From positions 3,199,501-3,263,500 of the forward strand of contig NC_092616.1 in NCBI RefSeq assembly GCF_047663525.1: a DNA stretch of 64,000 nt, in the 5' to 3' direction. Below the pieces are notes generated by a model. The model saw only the letters and a list, made by a program, of their open reading frames with translations, had not been told where the DNA came from and did not search any database. Positions 1 to 10,207 of the stretch are shown here, piece after piece (the first letter of the stretch is position 1; each line of letters begins with the position of its first letter). A program made the position numbers and the translations under genes. This DNA comes from Anas platyrhynchos. Taxonomy: Eukaryota > Chordata > Aves > Anseriformes > Anatidae.

Positions 1-273
1 GACTAGAGCCACTCAAGCTCCACCTAAAAGATAGAAAATAATATAAATTGGCCCAAGAGAGAGGGGATGTTAGGGAAGATACCATCGTCAGGGGAGATAC
101 CATCCCGAGGACATACAACATCCTTAGGACCTCCTGACTCCTGGGATCAGTCGACGGGCTGAGCCTCTCTTCCCCCCCCATTGGGACGCCTTTGGGTGAG
201 ATCTGAATATTTGCTTATAAATCTCTATAGAGTCTTTGATCCTTTTAACGCATTTATTTCTAGGCTGCGCACC

Positions 274-390
274 TAAAACACCTACAACACCTGTAACACC
301 TGTAACACTTATAACATCTATAACATCTGTAACATCTATAACATCTGTAACACCTACAACACCTGTATAACATCTGTAACACCTGTAACA
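274..390. repeat. 9-bp minisatellite inside the LTR
   Basis: Tandem variants of AACACCTGT, ATAACATCT and similar 9-mers. The same array occurs at about 8998-9128 and 61337-61468, each with one more unit. Because 9 is a multiple of 3, the reverse strand stays open and gives a repetitive VTGVTG/VIDVTD-type translation, which is a by-product of the repeat. Confidence 0.85.
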
Positions 391-570
391 CCTGTGTATT
401 TCATGTATACTAGCTTGCTTTTGCAGATAGTCACTATCACCGGCAATCCAAAAGAACCTGATTACCTGTTGCTGTAATAAACCATACTTGATTGCACTGT
501 GGTAGCTCTCATTAATGCAACTAGGGTAAGGGTGGTTATCTGTGATAGTTCAGTGTTCTGAATCTAACCA

Positions 571-727
571 GACCCCCAGACGGTTAATGCATTGTTGGTG
601 AATGTCTGAACGGACCCCCAGGTGGTTAATACGTTTTTGGTGAATGTCTGAGCGGACCCCCAGGCGGTTATTACGTTTTTGGTGAATGTCCGAACGGACC
701 CCCAGTTTTGGTGAATGTCCGACTGGT
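571..727. repeat. 42-bp tandem repeat in U5
   Basis: Units begin with GACCCCCAG at 571, 613, 655 and 697, an exact 42-base period. The fourth unit is shortened by an internal deletion. Equivalent arrays are at about 9305-9461 and 61644-61800. The unit contains GGTGAATGTC, also exactly spaced. Confidence 0.85.
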
Positions 728-796
728 TCAGTACTCTGAATCCAACTGGGCCCGTAACGGTTAATCAGCTACACCCCTTTAACGCGACAGTAAAAT

Positions 797-815
797 TGGC
801 GTAGTCGGCAGGATT
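797..815 (+). promoter_or_regulatory. Retroviral primer binding site, tRNA-Ser
   Basis: TGGCGTAGTCGGCAGGATT is, as I recall vertebrate tRNA-Ser (the type ending CCTGCCGACTACG plus CCA), a full 19-base complement of its 3' end. It begins 8 bases after the LTR end (7-base spacer). Serine-primed elements are the ERV-S group. It is a primer site and not a tRNA gene, because no tRNA body follows. Confidence 0.85.
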
Positions 816-818
816 ACT

Positions 819-2111
819 ATGGATAAACTACTGCAAAAATATAAATGTGCCCCTTCCCAGGCAGGGAAGGAGTTTTCCCAAAAGTTTTGGACAGATGAGG
901 AGAAAGTGGTAGAGTACATTAAGCAGTGTCAGGCTTCACGAAAGATTGGTCAAAGAAAGGGTAAAGGTGCAATTTGTGCTGTGTTAGGATCTTGTTTGTC
1001 TTGTGCTTGGCAAAAAGCTAAGGAAACTCCTGCTCCCAAACTGATCTCTGATGCGGAACATACAGTTTTGAAATCAGAGATTGATGTGTTGAAGTCATCA
1101 TTGGCCTTTGAAAGGGAGACGGGAAAAACATTAGGAATCAGAGTGGATAAACTTTTGGATGAAAATGACAAACTTGTGAGTGAAAATGATAAACTTGTGC
1201 ATGAGAATAATCATCTTAAACAAATGTTGGAGAGGGTTAGTCATCTGTTAAATAAAGTACAGCCTTGCGCTCCGGTCAAGCAGATTCGTGGAGTGCTGCA
1301 TAGTGCAGAACCTGAAAGCTGGGACAGTGATTTCTGGTCTGACAGTGATGATGGTGTTGAAGAGATTTCTGATTCTGAACCCCAATCCATTTCCTTGAGA
1401 CCTTTGGTTAAGACTGAGACTACTGTTGATGATAATGATGAAATCTGCACTACTGTGCGAACGATTCCGTTGCCACCAGCAGAGTTGGTTAAAATACAGG
1501 AGAAGTTCTCAAGGTGGGCAGGGGAATCAGAAGTTGAGCATGTGTGTCGAGTTTCTCTTAAAGGAGGAGATCGAATGATGTTGAGTGAGGAAGAGGTAGG
1601 AGGCTTTTGGAGACCTGGAGTATTTTTAACCACCACACCAGGAGCTGACCTGGCTGTAGCAGTACAGAAAGCAGCCTGCATTCAGGCGATATATGAAAGA
1701 GATGAATTTAGGAAATCCCCGATGTTAGCTCCTATTGATCCGATTCGGTTAACCCCTCTCATCCGTGGACTCCCTGATTGTCTTAAGATGTTTGTAGCAA
1801 ACACCCAAGATCATATACTAGCTGCTTGTAGGGATGATGATAGTGGTTGTAGGCAAAATCCTAACTCCCCTATTCCCACCTGGAGTGAATTGGTACAAGA
1901 CATAGATAAGTACGGACACCGAATGGGCTGGATTAATTCATCCAGTATTAAATCCCAAGACCACTCTCGGCGAGTCCGCCAAATCCACACTAAAAATCCC
2001 AGATATCCCAAATTCAAAGAGAGATTGAAACCTAATAGGGAACGAGGCGAGTTGTGTCAGCAAAAAAAACTCTTATCCCCAGGGAGGGCAATGAGCCACC
2101 CTGCTCGGTAG
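819..2111 (+). CDS. Gag-like ORF of the ERV-S provirus, 430 aa, open
   Basis: This frame is uninterrupted and opens only three bases after the primer site, so there is almost no leader. Residues about 110-150 form a strong coiled coil with repeated EN/DKLV heptads (DENDKLVSENDKLVHENNHL). An acidic stretch follows (WDSDFWSDSDDGVEE, about 168-183). The C-terminal half (about 220-380) resembles a capsid-like region: PIDPIRLTPLIRGLPDC, then WSELVQDIDKYGHRMGW. The tail is basic, and I see no CCHC zinc knuckle, so the usual nucleocapsid end may be lost by the stop at 2109-2111. In structure it recalls the chicken ENS-1/ERNI type of retrovirus-derived coiled-coil protein; this is a comparison to test. 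It could be an exapted gene or simply a young gag. Confidence 0.7.
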   Translation: MDKLLQKYKCAPSQAGKEFSQKFWTDEEKVVEYIKQCQASRKIGQRKGKGAICAVLGSCLSCAWQKAKETPAPKLISDAEHTVLKSEIDVLKSSLAFERETGKTLGIRVDKLLDENDKLVSENDKLVHENNHLKQMLERVSHLLNKVQPCAPVKQIRGVLHSAEPESWDSDFWSDSDDGVEEISDSEPQSISLRPLVKTETTVDDNDEICTTVRTIPLPPAELVKIQEKFSRWAGESEVEHVCRVSLKGGDRMMLSEEEVGGFWRPGVFLTTTPGADLAVAVQKAACIQAIYERDEFRKSPMLAPIDPIRLTPLIRGLPDCLKMFVANTQDHILAACRDDDSGCRQNPNSPIPTWSELVQDIDKYGHRMGWINSSSIKSQDHSRRVRQIHTKNPRYPKFKERLKPNRERGELCQQKKLLSPGRAMSHPAR

Positions 2112-2186
2112 GTATTAGCAATTCAATGGCTCTCTAATGAACATATTGACCCTATCATTGCCATTCTTGTTGAACCCCCAAAAATA

Positions 2187-2888
2187 TTGGTAAATTTTCT
2201 TATTGACACTGGGACCCAAATATCAGTAATTACACATGAGACAGCACAAACCCTGAGCATAACACCTGGTCAACACAGGGTTAAATTCACGGGAATCAAT
2301 GGTGTGGAAAAACAATGCCCCACTGCAAAAATTTCACTCTGGTTGCCAGAGGAACAAAAATTAACCATGATAGAAGTATTAGTTGGTGCTGCATACACTA
2401 ATATTTTAGGATTCGACATACTGCATGGTTGTATGTGGAAACTCCCTGATGGAACTGTGTGGAGTTTCGCGACACATCAAAGGGATTCAGGCACCATGAG
2501 ACTGAGCCTGTTACAAACATCCGTACCCCTATCCCCTGCTAAAATCATTAATGATCGGCAATATCTGTTGTCAGCAGCAGCACTTATGGGGATTGACGGG
2601 GTGGTAAAAGAATTGGAAAAAAGAGGCATTATTAAAAGGACCAATTCACCTTACAATTCACCAGTGTGGCCGGTAAAGAAACCAACCAGGCAATGGCATT
2701 TTACAGTGGATTACAGACAGCTGAACGCTAACACTACACCTTTGACTGCCGCAGTTCCAAACATGGCAGAGATAGTGAAAGCCCTCTGTGTTTCTAACAG
2801 TAGCAATAGTGCTAACTACTCCCAAATATTTCTATGCATGGGAAATCAAAGATTGCTATTTCACCCTCTTTCTAACCCTGCCGGTTGA
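2187..2888 (+). pseudogene. ERV protease and truncated RT remnant
   Basis: The frame begins near a retropepsin active site (FLIDTGTQISVIT, catalytic Asp in DTG). The flap and C-terminal helix region (ILGFDILHGC) follow about 60-80 residues later. After a linker it enters the start of reverse transcriptase (NSPVWPVKK then VDYRQLN at about 158-177 of the frame). It then loses similarity and stops at 2886-2888. The YxDD catalytic site, RNase H and integrase are absent, so the copy cannot supply its own polymerase. The next recognisable sequence is the env acceptor region near 2926, which implies a large pol deletion. Confidence 0.8.
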
Positions 2889-4276
2889 ATACAACCGAGC
2901 ATATTTTATTTTATTTTGTGTTCACAGGAACCCTGAGCGAACTGTATAGGGACAGCTGGAAGATGACAAATCAACAGTTTGGATTAATGATGCTATGCTT
3001 TACCCTGACCTTGATGCAATTACAGACCTTAAAGGAAACTTAGCTACTGTGGCTGTGCATGGAGCTGAGGTGTTTCACCATAGCATTTAACCATGTATTG
3101 TCACAGTATTGCACAGTCACTGGAACATCTCAAAACAGAAAGGACCTAAATCTCTCTACTTTAGTTCTACATGGAAACAAAATATTTTCAAAAGATGAAT
3201 GGAGTTGGAACAATTCTCTAAGAATGGCTGAACTTCAAGCCATGTCTGGACAGACAATACAAATTGGTTGCCAAATAACTAAAATAACTGAACCAAATTT
3301 TGATTGCTGGTACAATTTTACTTTCACCAAACCTATAATTTTGTACTGTCTCTGAGGTTACAGAGACACAGAATTACTATTTGAATTCATGGTCAAAGGA
3401 TAAGAAGCCTCTGCCCCTGCAGATATTTGAAAACGAACCGACTCAGCCTCCCATTGGTCTAACTCCTTCCATCTTCAACACAGGTCCTTACGTAATTAAA
3501 AATGTGGGACAACAACAAATTGTCTTTAACCCTAGTTGGTCCCTAAAAAAGGGCCACGGGATGCAACTGGGTTATTAGGGACAGGATTAGGTATATTAAA
3601 TAGCATTGATGCTGAGGTCTTAATGAGTAGAATAACTGCTACTACAGATGACCTAAGGAAATTGGAACAACCAATAAAATCATCCTTATTGGCTTGAGGA
3701 AAATGATCATCAATTAATTGTAAATACCCTTGGAAAAGCCCAAGGCAATACCTCCCTTGCCTTGAGCTGTATCCAAGCGCAGTTATGGATACAATCTGTA
3801 GCAGCAGCTATTATTAGAGAGGGAGAAGGAAAAACTTTGCCCACTGAAATTCGAAAATTGATTTGGGATAATGCTTCAGAATTTGATAAAGAATTTCAAG
3901 CTTGGTGGCAATTAGTCAACTTTACCCATTATGCAGAAAATGATAAAATTGTTGCCTTTATACTTACTATAAGTAATGCCACCGTATACAATGTATATCC
4001 AATCATTGCATTAGGACTCAATCGTAATGGAACTATACTTTATCCTAAAGAGCATTAAGTATGGGCCCATCAAGAGGGAGGAAAGTGGCAAACAATTGAT
4101 GTAAATGCATGCATTGTGCGTGAACAAAAAGGTTTCATCTGTGAAAGTAACACGCTGGAATCTCAAGACATTTGTCTTGACACTGAGCAAAATATCACAG
4201 AATCACAGAATTTCTAGGTTGGAAGAGACCTCAAGATCATCGAGTCCAACCTCTAACCTAACACTAACAGTCCCCA

Positions 4277-7090
4277 CTAAACCATATCCCTAAGCTCTAC
4301 ATCTAAACGTCTTTTGAAGACTTCCAGGGATGGTGACTCCACCACCTCCCTGGGCAGCCCATTCCAGTGCCTAACAACCCTTTCAGTAAAGAAATTCTTC
4401 CTAACATCTAACCTAAAACTCCCCTGGCGTAACTTTAGCCCATTCCCCCTCGTCCTGTCACCAGGCACATGGGAGAACAGGCCAACCCCCACCTCGCTAC
4501 AGCCTCCTTTAATGTACTTATACAGAGCAATAAGGTCACCCCTGAGCCTCCTCTTCTCTAGGCTGAACAAGCCCAGCTCCTTCAGCCGCTCCTCATAGGA
4601 CTTGCTCTCCAGGCCCCTCACCAGCTTCGTCGCCCTTCTTTGGACCCGCTCAAGCACCTCGATGTCCTTCTTGTAGCGAGGGGCCCAAAACTGAACACAG
4701 TACTCGAGGTGCGGCCTCACCAGAGCCGAGTACAGGGGGACGATCACCTCCCTAGCCCTGCTGGTCACAGTGTTTCTGATACAAGCCAGGATGCCGTTGG
4801 CCTTCTTGGCCACCTGAGCACACTGCTGGCTCATATTCAGCCGACTGTCCACCATCACTCCCAGGTCCTTCTCTGCCTGGCAGCTCTCCAACCATTCCTC
4901 TCCCAGCCTGTAGTTCTGCTTGGGGTTATTGCGCCCCAGGTGCAGGACCCGGTACTTGGCCTTGTTGAATTTCATACAGTTGACCTCAGCCCATCGGTGC
5001 AGCCTATCCAGATCCTCCTGCAGAGCCTTCCTACCCTCGAGCAGATCGACACACGCACCTAGCTTGGTGTCATCTGCAAACTTACTGAGGGTGCACTCAG
5101 TGCCATCATCCAGATCATTGATGAAGATGTTAAAGAGGACCGGCCCCAGCACCGAGCCCTGGGGGACGCCACTAGTGACTGGCCTCCAACTGGACTTGGC
5201 TCCATTTACCACAACTCTTTGGGCCCGGCTATCCAGCCAGTTTCTAACCCAACGAAGTGTGCACCAGTCCAAGCCAAGAGCAGCCAGTTTCTTGAGGAGA
5301 ATGCTGTGGGAGACGGTGTCAAAAGCCTTGCTGAAGTCAAGGTAGACCACATCCACAGCCTTTCCCTCATCCACCCAGCGCGTCACTTTGTCGTAGAAGG
5401 AGATCAGGTTCGTCAAGCAGGACCTGCCTTCCATAAACCCATGCTGGCTGGGCCTGATCGCCTGCTTGCCCTTCAAGTGCCGCATGATGACTCCCAAGAG
5501 GATCTGCTCCATGAGCTTCCCTGGTACTGAGGTCAAACTGACCGGCCTGTAGTTCCCCGGGTCTGCCCTCCGGCCCTTCTTGTAGATGGGCGTCACATTT
5601 GCTAGTCGCCAGTCCACTGGGACCTCCCCCGATAGCCAGGACTGCTGATAAATGATGGATAGGGGCTTGGCCAGCTCCTCTGCCAGTTCTCTCAGTACCC
5701 TTGGGTGGATCCCATCCGGCCCCATCGATTTGTGGACATCCAAGTGCCGTAGCAGGTCACCAACCAGTTCTTCGTGGATGGTGAGGCCCACATCCTGCTC
5801 CCCGTCCCCTTCCACCAGTTCTGGGTACTGGGTATCCAGAGAGCAACCGGTTTTGCCGCTAAAGACTGAGGCAAAGAAGGCATTAAGCACCTCCGCCTTT
5901 TCCTCATCTCTTGTAACTAAGTTTCCCCCTGCATCCAGTAAAGGATGGAGATTCTCCCTAGTCCTCCTTTTTGTGTTGATGTATTTATAAAAACGTTTTT
6001 TGTTATCTTTAACAGCAGTAGCCAGATTGAGCTCCAGATGAGCTTTGGCCTTCCTAATCTTGTCCCTGCACAGCCTCGCTACATCCTTATAGTCCTCCTT
6101 AGTGGCCTGCCCAATTTTCCAAAGATTATAAACCCTCTTTTTTCTCCTAAGCTCAAGCCACAATTCTCTGTTGAGCCAGGCTGGTCTTCTTCCCCGCTGG
6201 CTCATCTTTGGGCGCATGGGAATAGACCGCTCCTGCGCCATTAGGATTTGCCTCTTAAAGAGCGCCCAGCCTTCCTGGACCCCTCTGCCCTTCAGAACCG
6301 CCTCCCAAGGGACTCCACCAACTAGTGTCCTGAGCAGCCCAAAGTCAGCCCTCCGAAAGTCCAATACAGTGGTTTTACTGGTTCCCTTCCTGGCCCCGCC
6401 AAGAATAGTGAACTCCACCATTTCGTGGTCACTCTGCCCAAGACTGTTCCCGACAATCACATCCTCCACCAGTCCTTCTCTGTTTGTGAAGAGAAGGTCT
6501 AGCAGGGCACCACCCCTGGTAGGTTCACTAATCAGCTGCGTCAGGAAGCTATCTTCCACGCTCTCCAGAAACCTCCTAGACTGCTTCCTCTGGGCTGTGT
6601 TGTGCTTCCAGGATATGTCAGGGAAGTTGAAGTCCCCCACGAGTACAAGCGCTGACGATTTCGCAACTTCTGTCAGCTGCCTGTAGAACTCCTCATCCGT
6701 CTCCTCATCCTGGTTCGGCGGTCTATAGCAGACCCCGACCAGGACACTAGCCTTGTTGTCCCTGCCGATCCTAACCCAAAGGGACTCGATCTTGTCATTC
6801 CTAGCCTCGAGTTCTACAACATCGAAAGACTCTCTAATATAGAGAGCCACACCGCCACCCCTTCTGTGCTGCCTGTCCCTTCTGAAGAGCCTATAGCCAG
6901 GCATCGCAGCACTCCAGTCATGAGACTGGTCCCACCACGTTTCCATGATGGCAACCAAGTCGTAGCCTGCCCTCTGCACGATGGCTTCCAGCTCCTCCTG
7001 TTTGTTACCCATGCTGCGTGCATTGGTGTAGATGCACTTCAGCTGGGCCTTTACCTTATCCTCCGGCCTTGCCATTGCTCCCCCTGGCAC
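4277..7090 (-). CDS. CR1 ORF2: endonuclease and reverse transcriptase, intact, 937 aa
   Basis: ORF2 makes the enzyme that nicks genomic DNA and copies CR1 RNA at the nick. The APE-type endonuclease covers about residues 17-230, with N23 (YTNARS), E50 (METWWD), GDFN at 152-155 and SDH at 220-222. The RT covers about 455-720: [10 protein letters not shown] (458), [10 protein letters not shown] (512), [10 protein letters not shown] (583), [11 protein letters not shown] (640) and the catalytic FADD at 671-674. The C-terminal part includes [16 protein letters not shown] and ends in LRDMV, as other CR1 copies do. No stop or frameshift is seen, and the length matches a complete CR1 ORF2. The start at 7090 lies 41 bases after the ORF1 stop; an inner M6 is possible. 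An intact frame is unusual for a CR1 in birds. Confidence 0.95.
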   Translation of the reverse strand: MPGGAMARPEDKVKAQLKCIYTNARSMGNKQEELEAIVQRAGYDLVAIMETWWDQSHDWSAAMPGYRLFRRDRQHRRGGGVALYIRESFDVVELEARNDKIESLWVRIGRDNKASVLVGVCYRPPNQDEETDEEFYRQLTEVAKSSALVLVGDFNFPDISWKHNTAQRKQSRRFLESVEDSFLTQLISEPTRGGALLDLLFTNREGLVEDVIVGNSLGQSDHEMVEFTILGGARKGTSKTTVLDFRRADFGLLRTLVGGVPWEAVLKGRGVQEGWALFKRQILMAQERSIPMRPKMSQRGRRPAWLNRELWLELRRKKRVYNLWKIGQATKEDYKDVARLCRDKIRKAKAHLELNLATAVKDNKKRFYKYINTKRRTRENLHPLLDAGGNLVTRDEEKAEVLNAFFASVFSGKTGCSLDTQYPELVEGDGEQDVGLTIHEELVGDLLRHLDVHKSMGPDGIHPRVLRELAEELAKPLSIIYQQSWLSGEVPVDWRLANVTPIYKKGRRADPGNYRPVSLTSVPGKLMEQILLGVIMRHLKGKQAIRPSQHGFMEGRSCLTNLISFYDKVTRWVDEGKAVDVVYLDFSKAFDTVSHSILLKKLAALGLDWCTLRWVRNWLDSRAQRVVVNGAKSSWRPVTSGVPQGSVLGPVLFNIFINDLDDGTECTLSKFADDTKLGACVDLLEGRKALQEDLDRLHRWAEVNCMKFNKAKYRVLHLGRNNPKQNYRLGEEWLESCQAEKDLGVMVDSRLNMSQQCAQVAKKANGILACIRNTVTSRAREVIVPLYSALVRPHLEYCVQFWAPRYKKDIEVLERVQRRATKLVRGLESKSYEERLKELGLFSLEKRRLRGDLIALYKYIKGGCSEVGVGLFSHVPGDRTRGNGLKLRQGSFRLDVRKNFFTERVVRHWNGLPREVVESPSLEVFKRRLDVELRDMV

Positions 7091-7131
7091 AGCCCCAACA
7101 GTCCTTGCCTCAGCCCCATCCCCCTTCTTAC

Positions 7132-7524
7132 CTAGTTTAAAGCCCTATCAATGAGCCCCGCCAGCTCCTGGCCCAGGATCCTTTTTCCCCTAAAGGATAG
7201 GGACCCGTCTACGACCATCAGACCAGGTGCTGAGTAAACTGCCCCATGGTCGAAAAACCCAAGATTTCTGCGTAGGCACCAGCCCCGGAGCCATGTGTTT
7301 AACAGGTGGGCTTTCCTTGTCCTCTCCGTACCCCTCCCTGTCAACGTAGGGATGGACGAAAATACTACCTGCACTCCTGCTCCGTCCACTAACCGTCCCA
7401 GCCCCCTAAAGTCTCTTTTGATAGCCTTCAGGCTTCTGTCATCAATGTCGTCACTGCCCGCCTGGACTATCAGGAGAGGATAATAATCAGAGGGGCGTAC
7501 CAGGTTGGGGAGCTTCCTGGCAAC
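7132..7524 (-). pseudogene. CR1 ORF1, C-terminal part (esterase-like domain)
   Basis: On the minus strand the frame is open from the truncated 5' edge to a stop at 7132-7134. The translation runs through VQAGSDDIDDRSLKAIKRDF and ends in [17 protein letters not shown]. This matches the end of the SGNH/GDSL esterase-like domain in the ORF1 protein of CR1 elements. The N-terminal part, including most of the domain and the usual start, is missing because of 5' truncation, so this copy cannot make full ORF1 protein. Confidence 0.75.
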
Positions 7525-8226
7525 GAATATTTGCCACTTTGAGATACATCCTAATGAAACCCTTAAAACTGTACTTATATATATTGGGAAAGGTTGTGTT
7601 TGTATGAGAACTCATTGTGATTCTATAGTCGTAGATGATACAGTGGTAGATACCAGTAATCACTCTAATGTTTGTGTTTGCAGTTTTACCAAAATTCTAG
7701 GATGTGATTTTAAATACTCAGTTCCTGTCACTTCTTATCAACTTATTGCATCTAATTATATTCTGCTTCATGAACTGCTGCCTACTCCTATTGGAATGAA
7801 CCTCACCTTGGTGAAGAAATTGCTGGTACATGAGGACCTGAAGCAGCTGATGACACAACTCCAAGAAAATGGACAAAAGACTCTGATTACTGTCCACCAT
7901 GATGCACAAGAAATACATCCAGTGATGGAAAGAGTGCAGAGAGATGAGAGACACCGTTGGTGGGACACTTTGTTTGGATGATCGCCAGCTACCAAGGGAA
8001 TCTTCAACAAGATGCTTCACCTTGTTCTTGTTCTGTTAATACTCACTGTGTTATGTTTTATACTGACAATTAGTTTGGATGTTAAACTCTGGTTTATGAT
8101 GAAACGTTTAGCATCCCTACACAATGTACATACACTCGATAAACCTCAATCCGAGAATGTATGTGATGTCCCCGACATATTCCAACTGTCGTGAAGCTTG
8201 AGTGACTATAGTCAAGGGGTGGATTA

Positions 8227-9523
8227 TGTGGTGTAAATGCCTGAAGTAACTAGGAAAATAAAACTAACATTCACGTTTTTAACGGAAAGGTACAGCATTG
8301 AAGAGGCTTTCAGGGTAGGGCATAACTGCATTACCTGAGCATTCCCTAGGCTCCCAACCTTAGATGCTATCGCGCTGGGGAAACTTGGTGTGCTAGCTCT
8401 AAGGAACACCACGGAGCGTGGAGTGGAGTGGAGACACCACGGCTAGGCTCTGTAATCAGGTGGGGCTTCAATTGTTCTTGTGCACAAAGCTGCACTTTTG
8501 CCACCCTAAGCCAAAGATCTGTCATGTTTTGACAAATGCTGTACCCTAGTGCACTTTTTGCTCATTATAATATCATTATAATACCAAAACACACCTCCAT
8601 CCCAAAAGCTACCCGCCTCCAAGGTGCGACCACCCCTCACTGAGCATGCGCTCTGAATTCCTCGGAGCCTATTACTTTAAACGGAGACGGGAAAGCTTTA
8701 CACCAACCATAACTAAGATATGCTTGACTAGAGCCACTCAAACTCCACCTAAAAGATAGAAAATAATATAAATTGGCCCAAGAGAGAGGGGATGTTAGGG
8801 AAGATACCATCGTCAGGGGAGATACCATCCCGAGGACATACAACATCCTTAGGACCTCCTGACTCCTGGGATCAGTCGACGGGCTGAGCCTCTCTTCCCC
8901 CCCCATTGGGACGCCTTTGGGTGAGATCTGAATATTTGCTTATAAATCTCTATAGAGTCTTTGATCCTTTTAACGCATTTATTTCTAGGCTGCGCACCTA
9001 AAACACCTACAACACCTGTAACACCTGTAACACCTGTAACACTTATAACATCTATAACATCTGTAACATCTATAACATCTGTAACACCTACAACACCTGT
9101 ATAACATCTGTAACACCTGTAACACCTGTGTATTTCATGCATACTAGCTTGCTTTTGCAGATAGTCACTATCACCGGCAATCCAAAAGAACCTGATTACC
9201 TGTTGCTCTAATAAACCATACTTGATTGCACTGTGATAGCTCTCATTAATGCAACTAGGGTAAGGGTGGTTATCCGTGATAGTTCAGTGTTCTGAATCTA
9301 ACCAGACCCCCAGACGGTTAATGCATTGTTGGTGAATGTCTGAACGGACCCCCAGGTGGTTAATACGTTTTTGGTGAATGTCTGAGCGGACCCCCAGGCG
9401 GTTATTACGTTTTTGGTGAATGTCCGAACGGACCCCCAGTTTTGGTGAATGTCCGACTGGTTCAGTACTCTGAATCCAACTGGGCCCGTAACGGTTAATC
9501 AGCTACACCCCTTTAACGCGACA
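8227..9523 (+). mobile_element. 3' LTR of the provirus, complete, 1297 bp
   Basis: It begins TGTGGTG and ends GCGACA. A purine-rich tract (AAGGGGTGGA, about 8212-8222) just upstream is the likely polypurine tract for plus-strand priming. It carries the same TATA box, 9-bp array, AATAAA and 42-bp repeats as the other copies. It differs from the 5' LTR by five substitutions and one 9-bp unit. Confidence 0.93.
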
Positions 9524-9626
9524 CCACAGGAATCCCTCGCAGAACCTATGGTCTTGTCCAGGCCATAGTCTCGAGTTCCCAGACTGCAGTGGCTGCCTTC
9601 CAATGATTGTGACTTATGTTGGACTC

Positions 9627-9712
9627 ATAGAATCATAGAACCATAGTGCCATGTAGATTGGGAAAGACCTCCCCCATCATTTGGGTCAGGCCAAAGACGA
9701 CAAGCTAACAAA
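9627..9712 (-). mobile_element. Short CR1 3'-end remnant
   Basis: CATAGAATCATAGAACCATA followed by GGGAAAGACCTCCCCCATCA resembles the reverse complement of a CR1 3' end. Only about 85 bases are recognisable. Confidence 0.5.
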
Positions 9713-10050
9713 CTCTGACCTGTATACAGCTTCTCCTGATAAATTTGGCAGTGGCCCTGTGTTACCTTTGTTTCCTCTTTAACTGTAACTTCAGCAGGAA
9801 TAGTTCATCTTGGTACCATGGCACAAGCATACAGACATCAGTGTCCCCTGCTGTGTCCCGTTCTCCTCTGCAGCAAACCCTCAGAGGCCTTCAGCCCCTC
9901 CGTACCATTCCTGGGGGTCTTCAGGCATCTCCTGCCACCCCAAAGCCAGGGCAGCCTGCCCTGACCTGCTGCAGAGAGAAAAAGGTTTACTATTCCTGTT
10001 TATTAATCCACTGAAAATAGGTCTCAGAGAAAGAAATTGCTCCAGCCTCA
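9713..10050. other. No gene recognised
   Basis: This stretch lies between the CR1 remnant and the OR polyadenylation signal. Small open frames here show no recognisable domain. Confidence 0.5.
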
Positions 10051-10056
10051 TTTATT
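10051..10056 (-). terminator. Polyadenylation signal of the OR gene
   Basis: AATAAA on the minus strand, about 150 bases after the OR stop codon. The same signal in similar context follows the duplicated OR ends at 27789-27794 (+) and 40555-40560 (-). Confidence 0.6.
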
Positions 10057-10207
10057 TTGATTAAATACACAGAGCCTTTTTTTCACTGAAACCATAGGTC
10101 ACACAGACAAGGGAATACTCAGGTAGAAGAAAGCGAAGGGCTTTTCTGTGTAGACAACATTACAACAAAGACACAAAGGAAAAACAACCAAATAAATCAA
10201 CAAACAC

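Larger units (their letters stand above)
1..789 (+). mobile_element. 5' LTR (partial, cut by window start)
   Basis: This copy matches the 3' LTR from its base 500 onward, so about 499 bases lie outside the window. It ends in ACA at 789. A TATA-like box (TATAAAT, 42-48) and a polyadenylation signal (AATAAA, 476-481) place R roughly between 70 and 500 and U5 after it. It holds a 9-bp array (about 274-390) and a 42-bp tandem repeat with unit starts at 571, 613, 655 and 697. It has one 9-bp unit fewer than the 3' LTR and the solo LTR at 60565. Confidence 0.9.
4196..7525 (-). mobile_element. CR1 non-LTR retrotransposon, near full length, nested in the ERV
   Basis: The 3' end lies at the left (ATCACAGAATCACAGAAT, read on +), followed to the right by ORF2 and the end of ORF1. 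The 5' end is truncated inside ORF1 at 7525. AATAT occurs at 4191-4195 and 7526-7530, a plausible target duplication, and the ERV env reading frame resumes correctly across it. The element inserted after the provirus, whose LTRs differ by under 1 percent, so it is a young insertion. Confidence 0.93.
2926..8194 (+). pseudogene. Degraded ERV env, split by a CR1 insertion
   Basis: A candidate subgenomic splice acceptor (polyT then CACAG, ending 2927) precedes an ATG at 2963 with a hydrophobic signal-like start that soon meets a stop. Further open pieces lie at 3059-3355, 3381-3578, 3762-4058 and 7531-7981. The middle pieces contain a glycine-rich hydrophobic stretch and heptads like a transmembrane subunit. 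There is an in-frame TAA at 4056-4058 and an in-frame TGA at 7979-7981, just before a hydrophobic membrane anchor (about 8015-8080) and a short tail ending at 8194. Taking out the CR1 and one AATAT keeps the frame, so the CR1 is not the oldest lesion. The assignment to env rests on layout, signal-like start and anchor; no precise family was recognised. Confidence 0.7.
1..9523 (+). mobile_element. ERV provirus with tRNA-Ser primer site (ERV-S-like)
   Basis: This is a provirus with two matching LTRs: 1-789 (cut by the window edge) and 8227-9523. The internal part holds a tRNA-Ser primer binding site, a gag-like ORF, a protease plus short RT remnant, and a broken env. Most of pol (rest of RT, RNase H, integrase) is missing between about 2888 and 2926. 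The overlapping parts of the LTRs differ by five substitutions and one 9-bp repeat unit over 789 bases, so the insertion is young or the LTRs were homogenised. A CR1 element (4196-7525) lies inside env. The RT remnant (NSPVWPVKK, VDYRQLN) and the serine primer site point to class III (ERV-L/ERV-S). The upstream target duplication lies outside the window; the base after the 3' LTR begins CCACA. Confidence 0.9.

Noticed and set aside
797-870. Possible tRNA gene
   Set aside because: Only the complement of the tRNA 3' end is present, directly after an LTR. This is a primer binding site.
4314-6686. Plus-strand frames inside the CR1
   Set aside because: Antisense shadows of the intact minus-strand ORF2.
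8849-9142. Reverse-strand frame with CYRCYR and VTGVTG repeats in the LTR (also at 61188-61481)
   Set aside because: It is the reverse of the 9-bp array in the LTR and has no independent support.
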